Shown: piece after piece, positions 1-11,063 of the stretch
Position numbering within the stretch: the stretch's first letter is position 1
Layout of the letters: every line of letters begins with the position of its first letter
From: Phycisphaeraceae bacterium
GTDB taxonomy: Bacteria > Planctomycetota > Phycisphaerae > Phycisphaerales > UBA1924
Direction of reading: 5' to 3'
DNA: 64,000 nt
NCBI GenBank assembly: GCA_019636845.1
Contig: JAHBWV010000001.1
Location: 620,001 to 684,000, forward strand
The notes under the pieces: model-generated
Told to the model about the DNA's origin: nothing
What the model saw: only the letters and a program-made list of their open reading frames with translations
Database searches by the model: none
Translations under genes and position numbers: made by a program

Positions 1-22
1 TGCGGGGTGGGCGTGGCCGCGG

Positions 23-244
23 GTGGGATGGGTTGAGACGGCTTTCGTCGTGTTCGGGATCATTGTGGGTGGTGGGGCGGGGCTGCTGGCGTTTGTGGCG
101 ATCGGCTCACGGCTGACGGAAGGTGGGCGTTCGCGTTTGCTCTGGCTTGCGATGTCGCTTATTCCCGGGGCGGGTGTGCCGATCGGGATCGCGGAACTGG
201 TGATTCGAGTGCTGAGGACGTGGTCGGAGCGTGGCGAGGCGTGA
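23..244 (+). CDS. Small two-helix membrane protein, probably 5'-partial
   Basis: About 73 residues from a GTG are visible, with two hydrophobic stretches (roughly residues 5-28 and 38-62) separated by a short charged loop (RLTEGGRSR), so this is probably a small integral membrane protein. The frame stays open upstream of the GTG to the window edge, and I see no convincing ribosome site, so it may be the end of a longer gene. I do not recognise a family. A strong hairpin follows the stop codon and probably ends transcription before typA. Confidence 0.45.
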   Translation: MGWVETAFVVFGIIVGGGAGLLAFVAIGSRLTEGGRSRLLWLAMSLIPGAGVPIGIAELVIRVLRTWSERGEA

Positions 245-259
245 GCGTCAGTTCGGCGC

Positions 260-290
260 GGGAACCCAGGGACTCAGTCCCTGGGTTCCC
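260..290 (+). terminator. Perfect 14-bp hairpin after the small membrane gene
   Basis: A 14-base arm (260-273, GGGAACCCAGGGAC) is followed by TCA and its exact complement (277-290). No T-run follows, so it is either a rho-independent-like terminator typical of GC-rich genomes or a stable dispersed palindrome. The rest of 245-528 holds no credible gene. Confidence 0.6.
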
Positions 291-528
291 GGGCGACTGG
301 CTGTTGGTGTTCCACGGCGTAGCCGGTATGTGAGGTGGCCTGTCGGGTGTCTGGTTGGCTGGTCGCCTATCCTATTTGTCTGTCGGTTGAACGCGAGTGT
401 TTGACGCTCTCGTGCCGGCTGCCGTCCTTTCCTGCCGCACACATAGCCGCTCGAGAGCGAAGCACGCCCCTGACTCGGTGCGAACCGAGGCGTGATCGGT
501 CCCGGGTGAGTCGAATCCCAGAGTCCGT

Positions 529-2412
<1,884 letters not shown>

Positions 2413-2641
2413 CTCGGGTTTCGAGCGGCTTGGGCTGTCATCCTTCGGCTGCAGAATGAATGGTTGGACCTGGCGATGCTCTGGCTGTGGGTCAGAGCGG
2501 GTTGTTGCTCGCGCGTAGGGTTCTGTGTGTATCGCACCGAACGAGCTGCAAACGAGGTGTTTCTTGCGATGCGGTGCTGCTGGGCTGCTTCTTCTGGTAT
2601 TCTGGCGCGAGAACACGCGTTACAGCAAGGGATGAGCACCG

Positions 2642-3457
2642 ATGTCAAAGTCTGAGAGCGAATCGACTGCGCCACGGCTCAAACGCAGAGAGTATGAGAA
2701 GGAGCTACGCAAGCTTCAGGGCCGCCTGTGCATGCTGCAGGACTGGGTGAAGCACAAGGGGTTGCGTGTCATCATCATCTTCGAGGGACGGGACGCGGCG
2801 GGGAAGGGCGGGGTGATCAAGGCGATCACAGAGAGGGTGAGCCCGCGGGTCTTTCGGGTGGTGGCGTTGCCAGCGCCTTCGGATCGCGAGAAGACGCAGT
2901 TGTACATGCAGCGGTACATCCAGCACATGCCCGCTGCCGGCGAGGTCGTGATCTTCGATCGGAGTTGGTACAACCGCGCGGGTGTCGAGCATGTGATGGG
3001 TTTCTGCTCGAAGGAGGAGTACAAGCGGTTCCTTGAGTTGTGTCCCACGGTCGAGCGGTTCATCATCGGGGCTGAGGGCGGGATCCGGCTCATCAAGGTC
3101 TGGCTCGAGGTGAGCGACGAGGAGCAGAAGCAGCGATTCGAGGCACGGATCGAGGATCCGCTCAGGCAGTGGAAACTCAGTCCGATGGACCTTCCCTCGC
3201 GGAGCAAGTGGTTCGAGTACTCACGCGCGCGGGACAGGATGCTGGACGCGACGGACACCGAGGACTCGCCGTGGCACATTCTTCGTTCAGACGACAAGCG
3301 GCGTGCCCGGTTGAACTGCATCCGCCACATTCTCGATGCGATACCGCACAAGGAAGTGCCTCGGGAGAAGGTGAAGCTGCCGAAGCGCGAGATGGAGCAC
3401 GCGTACGACGATCAGGCGACGCTGAAGCATCGGAAGTTTGTACGCGAGGTCTACTGA
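2642..3457 (+). CDS. ppk2: Polyphosphate kinase 2 (class I PPK2)
   Basis: A 271-residue single-domain PPK2 that would use polyphosphate to phosphorylate nucleoside diphosphates (GDP/ADP), acting in the cytoplasm. It shows the family Walker A-like motif FEGRDAAGKGG (about residues 45-55) and the Walker B/lid motif FDRSWYNRAGVE (about 105-116). The C-terminus continues with the family's conserved RSKWFEYSRARD and a lysine-rich tail. A purine-rich AAGGGA lies about 10 bases before the ATG. No partner kinase lies next to it, so substrate preference cannot be told from context. Confidence 0.93.
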   Translation: MSKSESESTAPRLKRREYEKELRKLQGRLCMLQDWVKHKGLRVIIIFEGRDAAGKGGVIKAITERVSPRVFRVVALPAPSDREKTQLYMQRYIQHMPAAGEVVIFDRSWYNRAGVEHVMGFCSKEEYKRFLELCPTVERFIIGAEGGIRLIKVWLEVSDEEQKQRFEARIEDPLRQWKLSPMDLPSRSKWFEYSRARDRMLDATDTEDSPWHILRSDDKRRARLNCIRHILDAIPHKEVPREKVKLPKREMEHAYDDQATLKHRKFVREVY

Positions 3458-3541
3458 GCGGGCTGCGTGGTGTGTGAGGGGCTGGGGCGATACGTCTGGT
3501 AGCGTGATGTCGGGTGGCGTGTGTCTGTAGCGGGGCGCGTG

Positions 3542-5272
3542 ATGTCGGGGTCTGTGCGCATGGATACAGATACGGAGTCGGGCGCGAGTGTCAGAGCAGA
3601 TCACGGGGGTGCCTGGTATCGCGGGTATGGCCTTGGGGTGCTGCGGGCCGATGTGATCGCGGGGGTGACGCTTGCGGCGTACATGCTCCCTGCGGCGATG
3701 GGTGATGCGTCGCTTGCGAATCTGCCGCCGGAAGCGGGGCTGTACGCGTGTCTCTTCGCCGGGTTGGTCTTTCCGTGGTTCTGTGGTTCACGTCGCACGA
3801 CGGTGACGGTTACGTCGGCGATCTCTCTGTTGATCGGCACGACGCTTGGACCGATGGCGGGCGGCGATGCGGAGAGATTCGGCGCGCTGGCGGCTTGCAC
3901 CGCGTTGATGGTCGCGAGTCTGGCAGCGATGGCGTGGCTGATCAGGGCTGGGTCGCTGGTGACGTTCGTGTCTGAGACCGTTCTTGTGGGGTTCAAGATC
4001 GGTGTCGCGCTGACGCTGGCGAGCACACAAATGCCCAAGCTGCTTGGCATCGCGGGCGCACACGACGGGTTCTGGGGGAATCTGCGGCATCTGGCGGCGA
4101 GCGTGCCTGAGACTCACGGGACGTCCTTCGTCGTGGGGATCGCGGCGTTGGGCGTGCTTGTGCTCGGCAAGATGTATCTGAAGCACAAGCCGGTTGCGCT
4201 CGTGGTTGTTGTCGGTGCGATCGTCGTGAGCGGGGCGATCGGCCTTGAGGATCGCGGCGTGAAGATGCTTGGTGATGTGCCGCGTGGCCTGCCTGCGATC
4301 GGATTTCCACGCGTGACCCGGCACGATCTCAATGAGTTGCTGCCGCTGGCGATGGCGTGCTTTCTGCTGGGCGCGGTCGAGACGGCGGCGATCGGACGGA
4401 TGTTCGCTCGGAAGCACGGTGAGCGAGTGGATATCAACAGAGAGTTGCTTGCACTGGCGGGGGCGAACCTCGCTGCGGGGCTGGGTCGGGGTTACCCGGT
4501 GAGCGGCGGTGTCTCGCAGTCACTGGTCAATGAGAGTTCGGGGGCTCGCACGCCGATGTCCGGGCTGGTCGCGGCGGCGATCATCGCGGCGGTCGTTGTG
4601 TTCTTCACGGATTTGTTGCATGATCTGCCGCAGCCGGTGCTCGCGGCGATCATTCTGACTGCGGTCGCGGGGCTTGTGAATGTGCGGATGCTGGTGCGGC
4701 TCTGGGAGCGGGATAGGACCGAGTTGCTGATCGTTGCCGCCGCGCTTGTGGGGGTGCTCGCGTCGGGGTTGCTGCGCGGTGTCTTGATTGGCGCGGTGAT
4801 CTCGCTTCTTCTTCTGCTGCGTCGCGCCTCGCGGCCGCACGTTGCGAGTCTGGGGCGTGTTCCGGGGACGCGCCGATTCTCTGATATCGAGCGTCACCCT
4901 GAGAACGAGACCGTGCCCGGTGTCTGCATCGTGAGGCCGGAGACTGGGATCGTGTACTTCAACGCGGACTTCGTTCGTGACAGCGTGATGGAGCGGGTGA
5001 GGGGGTCTCGGGAGCGTGTTCAGGCGGTTGTGTGCGATCTCTCTTCGACGCCATTCACCGATCTTGCCGGTGCTGAGATGATCGTGAAACTTGAAGAGGA
5101 GCTTCGCGCGATGGGAGTTCGACTTCAGGTTGTCGAGGCGCGAGCCGTGGTGCGGGATCGGTTGCGTGCGGAAGGGCTTGAGGAGTCAGCAGGACGTATC
5201 GATCGCTTCACGACGGTTGCCGATGCGGTGGATGATGCGATTGCGGCGCAGGGTCGGCCGCGAGACGTGTGA
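3542..5272 (+). CDS. SulP-family anion transporter with STAS domain
   Basis: An integral membrane SulP/SLC26 transporter likely to carry sulfate, bicarbonate or another inorganic anion. The N-terminal two thirds is a run of hydrophobic helices beginning with the family signature around GVTLAAYMLPAAMGDASLA; the C-terminal ~110 residues form a STAS domain (VCDLSSTPFTDLAGAEM). I start at ATG 3542 (576 aa); an in-frame GTG at 3521 would add seven residues. Its nearness to the sulfate-uptake genes from 5.6 to 14 kb makes sulfate plausible, but SulP substrates cannot be read from sequence, so no symbol is given. Confidence 0.9.
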   Translation: MSGSVRMDTDTESGASVRADHGGAWYRGYGLGVLRADVIAGVTLAAYMLPAAMGDASLANLPPEAGLYACLFAGLVFPWFCGSRRTTVTVTSAISLLIGTTLGPMAGGDAERFGALAACTALMVASLAAMAWLIRAGSLVTFVSETVLVGFKIGVALTLASTQMPKLLGIAGAHDGFWGNLRHLAASVPETHGTSFVVGIAALGVLVLGKMYLKHKPVALVVVVGAIVVSGAIGLEDRGVKMLGDVPRGLPAIGFPRVTRHDLNELLPLAMACFLLGAVETAAIGRMFARKHGERVDINRELLALAGANLAAGLGRGYPVSGGVSQSLVNESSGARTPMSGLVAAAIIAAVVVFFTDLLHDLPQPVLAAIILTAVAGLVNVRMLVRLWERDRTELLIVAAALVGVLASGLLRGVLIGAVISLLLLLRRASRPHVASLGRVPGTRRFSDIERHPENETVPGVCIVRPETGIVYFNADFVRDSVMERVRGSRERVQAVVCDLSSTPFTDLAGAEMIVKLEEELRAMGVRLQVVEARAVVRDRLRAEGLEESAGRIDRFTTVADAVDDAIAAQGRPRDV

Positions 5273-5638
5273 GTCTTGTTCTCTGCCTTCACGGTCGGGC
5301 ATGTGGCGGCGACATGCGTGTGCGTGCGAGGTCGGCTCCTGGGGGTCAGTCGGGTTTCGATGCCATGGCCCCGGTGCGGCTCTGGCTGCGGCGTCCGTTC
5401 GCGGAGGTCTTTGCGACTGCCGTGAGCGAGCCCGGAGTCACGCGGCTTCTGTGCTGGATTGGAGACTTACGGTCTCTGAGCGCGATCGTGCGGTTCTTCG
5501 CGTCAGCCAATCATTGGCATGTGCGTGACGGAGCGCTTCGCAGGTGCTGCGATCGGTGCTGGGGCTCGGTGGTGGGCGCTGGCGCAGCGATCGAGGTGCG
5601 TTGCCGCGTGCTTTGGATTCGTATCTCGCGTGAGGGTG
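5273..5638. other. Gene-free stretch between SulP and the sigma-54 activator
   Basis: About 366 bases lie between the two convergent genes. A 143-codon frame runs through it but is Arg/Cys/Trp-rich, matches no family I know and overlaps the activator's 3' end, so I do not call it. One perfect 6-1-6 palindrome (GCCAAT-C-ATTGGC) sits at 5506-5518. No T-rich terminator is visible. Confidence 0.5.
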
Positions 5639-7339
5639 CTATTTGCCGCGTGTGCGGAAGGACGACCATTCGACTCCGAGTTTCCGCATGCGTGATCTGA
5701 GCGTGTGCGGGTTGATCCCGAGTGCCTTTGCGGCACCAAAGGGACCTTCGATTCGACCGTGGCATCTGGTGAGTGCATCTTCGATGTGCCGGACCATCGC
5801 TTGTTCGAGTGTTGCATCGGATGGTGGTGTGCTGGTGAGTGGCGTGGAGGTCGCGCTGCTGAAGCGTGCCGGGACGAAGAGTTGTGTGCCGGAGTGCGGC
5901 TGTGTTGCTGCGAACGAAGGGGATGGGGAGTGACCTACACCGAGCGCGGTCGCGACGTCGAGGGTGTGGCCGTTGCCGAGGATGACGGCGCGCTCCATCA
6001 CTGAGGAGAGTTCGCGGATATTGCCCGGCCATGAGTAGCCGAGGAGGAGCGAGATATGTTCCGGGCTTGGCGCGATGGGCGAGGTTCCGAACCGGCGTGC
6101 GGCCTTGAGCGCGAAGTGCGTGGCGAGTGCCGGCACGTCGCCGAGCCGCTCGCGAAGAGGCGGGAGTCGGACGGGGAAGATGGCGATGCGATACCACAGG
6201 TCTTGTCGGAAGCGGCCATCGGCGACCATTGCCTGGAGGTCTCGGTGCGTCGCGGCGACGATCCGTACGTCCGCGTGGAGTTGGCGTTGTCCCCCGACAC
6301 GTTCGAATGTGCCGTCCTGAAGGACGCGGAGGAGGCGGACCTGTGCCGCGGGCGGGAGTTCGCCGACCTCGTCGAGGAAGAGTGTTCCTCCGTCCGCGCG
6401 CTCGAACCATCCGAGTCGCTGCGATTCGGCACCGGTGAAACTGCCCCGCTCGTGGCCGAAGAGTTCGGAATCGATGAGTTCGGACGGGATGGCCCCGCAG
6501 TTGACGCGGAGGAATGGCTTTGTTGCTCGTCGCGAGCGGTAGTGGACGGCGCGTGCGACGACTTCCTTGCCGGATCCGGTTTCTCCGAGCAGGAGGACGG
6601 GAACATCGGAAGTGGCGACCTGGTCGACGCGTTCCATGACATCGCGGAGGCCGGCCTCGGAACCGATGATCGTGTCTGAGATGTCCTGGCGGCCGAGCCG
6701 GGTGAGGAGCGTGCGTTTGTCGGCCTCCGCCGCTTCGCGGAGGGAGCGCATCTCGTGGACCCGGAGGTCGTTTTCGAGGGCGATGGTGAACGGTTCGAGG
6801 AGGGTCTGGGCAAGCGAGACGTGATCCTGCGTCGGAGCCGCGCCGGGCTTGAGGACGAGCACGAGCATCGCGGTGTGACCCTCTGCGCCGTTCAGGGGAC
6901 CGATGATCATGTCCGCGCGATCGGCGGCGTGGACCGCGCTGAGCGCTGGGGGCTTGGAGCCGCGTGGGCCCACTCGTGCGGCCTGAGCTCGGCGGCACCA
7001 CGCGAGGAGTTCCTCGGATTCTGATCCTTGGAGAGCGCTTCGGGTCTGATCGGGTCGGCTCTGGCCGCCTGCCTGGGCGGTGGCCATGGTCTCGAGCAGC
7101 GAGCGTTGGAGATCGAGGCGTCGGATCAGGATTCGTTCGAGGGGGATTCGCCGCGCGATAGGCGCGAACGTGCGTTCGAGGGACTCGGCGAGTTCGACGT
7201 GCTTGCAGACTTCGCGCCAGACAGAGAGCAGGAGTGTGGTGTGCCGTTCCATGTGCGAGCCAGCCCCGGCGTCATCGGACGGAATTTCCGTGAAATGTAG
7301 CGGTTTAGTGTAGGCATTTCCGTGATCCGTGTCCGTCAT
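5639..7339 (-). CDS. Sigma-54-dependent transcriptional activator (GAF-AAA+-Fis HTH)
   Basis: A 566-residue enhancer-binding protein that would remodel sigma-54 RNA polymerase. Residues about 30-200 form a GAF-like sensor rather than a receiver domain. The AAA+ core follows, with Walker A GETGSGKE, the sigma-54 contact loop as GSFTGA (GAFTGA variant), Walker B GGTLFLDEVGELP, and the R-finger region. A Fis-type helix-turn-helix lies at the C-terminus (FGAAKALGINPHTLRSRMRKLG). It is divergent from the porin gene, whose leader carries a -24/-12 promoter; another such promoter stands before the sulfate transporter operon. The economical reading is a local activator of sulfur-source uptake; its ligand is unknown. 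Confidence 0.92.
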   Translation of the reverse strand: MTDTDHGNAYTKPLHFTEIPSDDAGAGSHMERHTTLLLSVWREVCKHVELAESLERTFAPIARRIPLERILIRRLDLQRSLLETMATAQAGGQSRPDQTRSALQGSESEELLAWCRRAQAARVGPRGSKPPALSAVHAADRADMIIGPLNGAEGHTAMLVLVLKPGAAPTQDHVSLAQTLLEPFTIALENDLRVHEMRSLREAAEADKRTLLTRLGRQDISDTIIGSEAGLRDVMERVDQVATSDVPVLLLGETGSGKEVVARAVHYRSRRATKPFLRVNCGAIPSELIDSELFGHERGSFTGAESQRLGWFERADGGTLFLDEVGELPPAAQVRLLRVLQDGTFERVGGQRQLHADVRIVAATHRDLQAMVADGRFRQDLWYRIAIFPVRLPPLRERLGDVPALATHFALKAARRFGTSPIAPSPEHISLLLGYSWPGNIRELSSVMERAVILGNGHTLDVATALGVGHSPSPSFAATQPHSGTQLFVPARFSSATSTPLTSTPPSDATLEQAMVRHIEDALTRCHGRIEGPFGAAKALGINPHTLRSRMRKLGVEWSSFRTRGK

Positions 7340-7416
7340 CGGTTTGCTCCGTGGGGCTTTCCGGGTGGGGCGAGAGGCGTTCTGTGGTTCGGCACGGCAT
7401 TGCAGACGTCATTTCG

Positions 7417-7432
7417 CGGCACGGCGGTTGCA
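7417..7432 (+). promoter_or_regulatory. Sigma-54 (-24/-12) promoter for the porin gene
   Basis: CGGCACG-N4-TTGCA matches the consensus TGGCACG-N4-TTGCA at all but the first position, with the correct GG-to-GC spacing. It lies about 90 bases before the porin ATG and about 80 bases inside the divergent intergenic region from the sigma-54 activator. A second GGCACG...TTGCA at 7391-7404 has one base too few. Confidence 0.8.
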
Positions 7433-7524
7433 ATGTGCCTCGCGCACGCGGCAGCCCCTGTGCAAATGCGATGCCCGCGTGGGCACCGCTCTCTGGGGAC
7501 CGCTTCTACAGGAGTAGTGGCCAT

Positions 7525-8778
7525 ATGGAACGAATGACTCGGACGGCAAGGCAGCGACTGTCGGGCAGGGGAATCGCGTGGGCGATGATGGCGGCGGCGA
7601 CGTCTGTGGGATCTGTCACGCATGCCGACACCACGGATGCCTCTCGCGCGGAACTCGCCGAGTTGAAGTCCTCCGCAGCGTCGGGCGCGCCGGCTGGGCA
7701 TGACGGCTCAGGGTTCTTCATCGGGAGTGAGGACGGGGCCTTCAAGCTCAAGATCGGCGGACAGATCCAGTTCCGTTATGTAGCGAACTTCCGTGACGAA
7801 CCCACCGACTCCGACGATGACTACACGGGTGGCTTCCAGACCCGGCGTGAGCGTCTGGAGTTCAGCGGCAACGTTATCAACAAGGAGACGACGTTCCTCA
7901 TCCAGACGGATTTCAGCAGAAGCAACGGCGGCGCGTCACTGCTCGATGCGTGGGTCCGCCACTCGTTCAATGAGAACTGGTCGCTGCGCTTCGGACAGTT
8001 CAAGGCGCCGCTGCTACGGGAAGAACTCGTGAGCGGGAAGCGGATGCTGGCGGCGGACCGCTCGATCACCAACGGCGTCTTCACGCAGGCGCGTTCGCAG
8101 GGGATCCAGCTGGAGTACGACGCCGACCGCGTGAAGCTTGCCGGTGCGTTCACGGACGGACTCAACACACTCAACACGGATTTCGATTCGAGCACCGAGG
8201 CCGACTACGGGTTGACCGGTAGAGCGGAGATACTGCTCAAGGGGGACTGGAAGCGATTCGCGGACTTCACGTCTTGGCGCGGCTCGGACTTCGGGGCGAT
8301 GGTGGGCGTCGCCGGCCACTGGCAGAGCGGCGGCTCCACCGGTGGCACAACAGACACGGACGTGCTTGAGTACACGGTTGATCTGAGTCTTGAAGGCAAC
8401 GGCTGGAACGCCTTCGCGGCGTTCATCGGGAGGAGCACGGATCCTGCGAGCGGGGAGGATGTTGATGACTTCGGTGTTGTTGTGCAGGGTGGTGCTTTCC
8501 TAACGGACAAGACCGAGTTGTTCGCGAGGTACGACGTGGTCATGCCTGACGACGATCGCGGCAGCTCCAGCGATGACTTCAGCACGGTGACGGTCGGCGT
8601 GAACCACTACTTCATCGAGAAGAGCCACGCCGCGAAGTTCACCGCGGACCTTCTCTACTTCATTGACGCCCAATCAGACAGTTCTTCGCTCGTGTCGAGG
8701 AGCACCGGCGTTGGGTTGCTTCCTGATACTGAAGAGGGCCAGGTCGCGGCGAGATTGCAGTTCCAGTTGCTCTTCTGA
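7525..8778 (+). CDS. Outer-membrane porin, OprO/OprP-like
   Basis: A 417-residue trimeric-porin-type beta-barrel likely to let anions across the outer membrane. A signal peptide (ISTOP-free Arg-rich n-region, Ala-rich core, cleavage near THA-DTT) precedes a short Ala/Glu helix and the phosphate-selective porin fold: FKLKIGGQIQFRY strand, RRERLEFSG, SLRFGQFKAPL, and a terminal FQLLF ending in Phe as expected for BAM recognition. ATG 7525 is chosen because GGAG sits 10 bases upstream; a longer frame from 7351 would include the promoter. Its sigma-54 promoter and neighbours suggest sulfate or another sulfur oxyanion, though the family is best known for phosphate. Confidence 0.85.
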   Translation: MERMTRTARQRLSGRGIAWAMMAAATSVGSVTHADTTDASRAELAELKSSAASGAPAGHDGSGFFIGSEDGAFKLKIGGQIQFRYVANFRDEPTDSDDDYTGGFQTRRERLEFSGNVINKETTFLIQTDFSRSNGGASLLDAWVRHSFNENWSLRFGQFKAPLLREELVSGKRMLAADRSITNGVFTQARSQGIQLEYDADRVKLAGAFTDGLNTLNTDFDSSTEADYGLTGRAEILLKGDWKRFADFTSWRGSDFGAMVGVAGHWQSGGSTGGTTDTDVLEYTVDLSLEGNGWNAFAAFIGRSTDPASGEDVDDFGVVVQGGAFLTDKTELFARYDVVMPDDDRGSSSDDFSTVTVGVNHYFIEKSHAAKFTADLLYFIDAQSDSSSLVSRSTGVGLLPDTEEGQVAARLQFQLLF

Positions 8779-8804
8779 TCGTGTCAGCAAGGGCTTCCTT
8801 CGAC

Positions 8805-8832
8805 GGGCGTGGGTGAGCGATCGCCTACGCCC
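8805..8832. terminator. Hairpin between convergent porin and methyltransferase genes
   Basis: GGGCGT and ACGCCC arms enclose an 16-base loop that itself contains GCGATCGC. Its position between two converging stop codons fits a bidirectional terminator. Confidence 0.4.
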
Positions 8833-8843
8833 GATTCATTTGA

Positions 8844-9635
8844 TCATGGGTGAATGGGCTGCGACAGATAGAGGATGGTGCGGTAGAGCAGATGGACTGT
8901 GCCGTCCGGGCCGGCGAATCGCTGGTGGGCGGCCCGGAGATCTCTCTCGACGGCCGCACGTGCGTCGCCTTCGTTCGGGACATACGAAGCGGAGATGGCT
9001 CGTCCGACGAGCCCTTCGGCGTTGAGCGACTGTTCGTAGACGAACGTGAGTTCCCAGGCGGTGCTGAAGAGCTGGCTGATGTACAGCTCCTCGGGGCGGA
9101 TGTGCCATTTTTCCTCGGGAGCACGGTTGGAGGCCCGAGAGATGATGTCGGAGTAGACGGCAGTGAGCGGGTCGGTCAGGTCGCGTTCGTTCCACATGAC
9201 TGCGAGACGTCCATTCGGCCTCAGGATTCGGTGGAACTCTCGGAGAGACTCTTCTGGACGGAACCAGTGGAAGGCCTGTGCCGCGAGCACGAGGTCGAAA
9301 GCCTGAGGTTCGAGCCCGGTTTCTTCGGCGGTCCCATCGACCAGGGTGACGCGCGGATGTTTATCGGCGGCTTCGCGCATCGCACGGTTCGGTTCAACCG
9401 CGTGAACTCGAACGCCTCTATCGGCGAGCAGTCTTGACGAGATTCCGGTGCCTGCACCGATATCGGCGGCGCGGAGGGTTTCTGGCCGACCGAGCCCAGC
9501 GAGTATCGCGTCGATTGCCGGCGCAGGATACGACGGACGGAAGCGGCGGTAGTCATCTGCCCGGTCACTGAATCGTCCTGTCGGGTTCAGCGTGTAGAGG
9601 GCTCTGCTGTGCTGCTGCTCTGATGGGATCGACAT
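8844..9635 (-). CDS. Class I SAM-dependent methyltransferase
   Basis: A 263-residue cytoplasmic methyltransferase of the Methyltransf_11 type. It has the SAM-binding motif I as AADIGAGTGISSRLLA (about residues 48-63), an acidic motif II (VHAVEPN), and the motif around FDLVLAAQAFHWF, followed by RILRPNGRLAVMW. The closest type is the small-molecule/ubiquinone-like methyltransferases with the AFHWF signature; the substrate is unknown. ATG 9635 is preferred because AAGGAA lies about 7 bases upstream; a frame extending to 9911 would run through the sulfate promoter. It is convergent with the porin and divergent from the sulfate operon. Confidence 0.88.
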   Translation of the reverse strand: MSIPSEQQHSRALYTLNPTGRFSDRADDYRRFRPSYPAPAIDAILAGLGRPETLRAADIGAGTGISSRLLADRGVRVHAVEPNRAMREAADKHPRVTLVDGTAEETGLEPQAFDLVLAAQAFHWFRPEESLREFHRILRPNGRLAVMWNERDLTDPLTAVYSDIISRASNRAPEEKWHIRPEELYISQLFSTAWELTFVYEQSLNAEGLVGRAISASYVPNEGDARAAVERDLRAAHQRFAGPDGTVHLLYRTILYLSQPIHP

Positions 9636-9706
9636 TGGCGTTCCTTGGCTGCGCGTGTGTGGGAGGCGTGCATCGGGCCGGCGTGAAGATCGGCTGTACG
9701 CGTACG

Positions 9707-9722
9707 CTGATTCGAGAATCAG
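9707..9722. promoter_or_regulatory. Perfect palindrome upstream of the sigma-54 promoter; possible activator site
   Basis: CTGATTC-GA-GAATCAG is an exact 7-2-7 inverted repeat lying about 140 bases before the sigma-54 promoter at 9860, the usual distance for an enhancer-binding-protein site. I did not find the same sequence before the porin promoter, where a different palindrome (ACGGAA-T-TTCCGT, 7279-7291) occurs. Confidence 0.35.
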
Positions 9723-9859
9723 GTTCGGAGTGATCAGCAGCCGGCGAAACCGTGACTGATCCCGGATAAGTCCGTGATAAGTCGCGGTTTTTCTGTGTGT
9801 TCTGACCTGATTGGTCTCCGAAGGCGTCCGGAAGGCCCTCCAGACGTCACAACGCGATC

Positions 9860-9875
9860 TGGCACGCCTTTCGCC
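9860..9875 (+). promoter_or_regulatory. Sigma-54 (-24/-12) promoter for the sulfate ABC operon
   Basis: TGGCACG-N4-TCGCC differs from the TTGCA consensus at only two -12 positions and keeps the invariant GG and GC with the right spacing. Transcription would start near 9886, giving a leader of about 40 bases that contains the AGGAGA ribosome site before ATG 9927. Confidence 0.75.
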
Positions 9876-9926
9876 CAAGTGCTGCTGTGCCGTCGCCGAT
9901 CGGCTTCGCACACAGGAGAAATCGAC

Positions 9927-10943
9927 ATGGCTGGTTCGTTCATCACACGTCTGCTTGTCTCGCTTGGTCTCGGAGCCGCGCTTGTGGGTGGCGCGGCGGC
10001 TCAGCAGAGAATCACCTTGCTCAATGTTTCATACGATCCGACGCGTGAGCTCTATACGGAGGTCAATGCGGCGTTCGCGAAGGAATGGAAGGCGTCCACC
10101 GGTCAGACGGTTGAGATCCAGCAGTCGCACGGCGGCTCGGGCAAGCAGGCCCGTTCGGTCATTGATGGCCTTGAAGCGGACGTTGTGACGCTCGCCCTTG
10201 CGTACGACATCGACGTGCTTGGCACGCAGGCCAACCTGATTCCATCGGATTGGCAGGCGCGTCTGCCGGAGAACAGCTCGCCTTACACCTCGACGATCGT
10301 CTTCCTGGTCCGGAAGGGCAATCCGAAGCAGATCAAGGACTGGAATGATCTGGCGAGGCCCGGGATCGCGGTCATCACTCCGAATCCCAAGACGTCCGGT
10401 GGTGCTCGGTGGAACTACCTCGCGGCGTGGGGTTACGGACTGCGTGCGTTCGACGGAGACGAGACCAAGGTGCAGGAGTTTGTCGGCAGGATCTTCAAGA
10501 ACGTGCCGATTCTCGACACGGGGGCCCGCGGCTCGACCAACACGTTTGTTCAACGCGGAATCGGCGATGTGTTCCTCTCGTGGGAGAATGAAGCGATTCT
10601 CGTTCTCAACGAGTTCGGCAAGGACAAGTTTGAGATTGTGACGCCCTCGGTCAGCATTCTTGCGGAGCCGCCGGTCGCGGTCGTGGACAAGGTCGTGGAC
10701 AAGCGCGGCACGCGTGCAGCCGCAGAAGCGTACCTGAAGTTCCTCTACACCGATAAGGCCCAGGACATGATCGGCAAGCACTACTTTCGCCCTCGGAACA
10801 GGGCGGCGCTCGAGAAGTACTCCGAGCAGTTCAAGCCGGTCGAGCTCTTCACGATCGACGAGGTGTTCGGTGGTTGGGGCAAGGCGCAGAAGGTGCATTT
10901 CGATGATGGCGGGATCTTCGACAAGATCATGACGGGGAAGTAA
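9927..10943 (+). CDS. sbp: Sulfate ABC transporter periplasmic binding protein
   Basis: A 338-residue periplasmic sulfate/thiosulfate-binding protein with a Sec signal peptide cleaved near GGAAA-QQR. It shows the family's N-terminal [13 protein letters not shown], the oxyanion-binding [10 protein letters not shown] segment, [12 protein letters not shown], and [17 protein letters not shown]. These motifs are typical of Sbp/CysP, and the following genes encode the matching permeases and ATPase. AGGAGA precedes the ATG by 7 bases. Sbp versus CysP cannot be separated with confidence, so thiosulfate transport is possible. Confidence 0.93.
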   Translation: MAGSFITRLLVSLGLGAALVGGAAAQQRITLLNVSYDPTRELYTEVNAAFAKEWKASTGQTVEIQQSHGGSGKQARSVIDGLEADVVTLALAYDIDVLGTQANLIPSDWQARLPENSSPYTSTIVFLVRKGNPKQIKDWNDLARPGIAVITPNPKTSGGARWNYLAAWGYGLRAFDGDETKVQEFVGRIFKNVPILDTGARGSTNTFVQRGIGDVFLSWENEAILVLNEFGKDKFEIVTPSVSILAEPPVAVVDKVVDKRGTRAAAEAYLKFLYTDKAQDMIGKHYFRPRNRAALEKYSEQFKPVELFTIDEVFGGWGKAQKVHFDDGGIFDKIMTGK

Positions 10944-10988
10944 GCGGAAACTCCTCGACGGCACACACGGATTCACGTCTCTCTCCTC

Positions 10989-11020
10989 ACCTCTTGTCGG
11001 TCTGCCGACCGGCAAGAGGT
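10989..11020 (+). terminator. Intercistronic hairpin between sbp and cysT
   Basis: A 13-bp stem (10989-11001 with 11008-11020, one G-T pair) encloses a 6-base loop. In binding-protein transporter operons such a structure usually stabilises or partly terminates the upstream message so that binding protein exceeds permease; that role is inferred here. Confidence 0.55.
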
Positions 11021-11063
11021 TTGCCTCGGACCAGATACCCGCTCGGTTCTCGGAGCATGCACG

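Noticed and set aside
5269..5700. 143-codon plus-strand frame after the SulP gene
   Set aside because: It overlaps the SulP stop neatly, but the product is Arg/Cys/Trp-rich without family resemblance and runs into the opposite-strand activator gene.
7391..7404. GGCACG...TTGCA motif near the porin promoter
   Set aside because: The GG-to-GC spacing is one base short, which sigma-54 rarely tolerates; the adjacent 7417-7432 copy has the right spacing.
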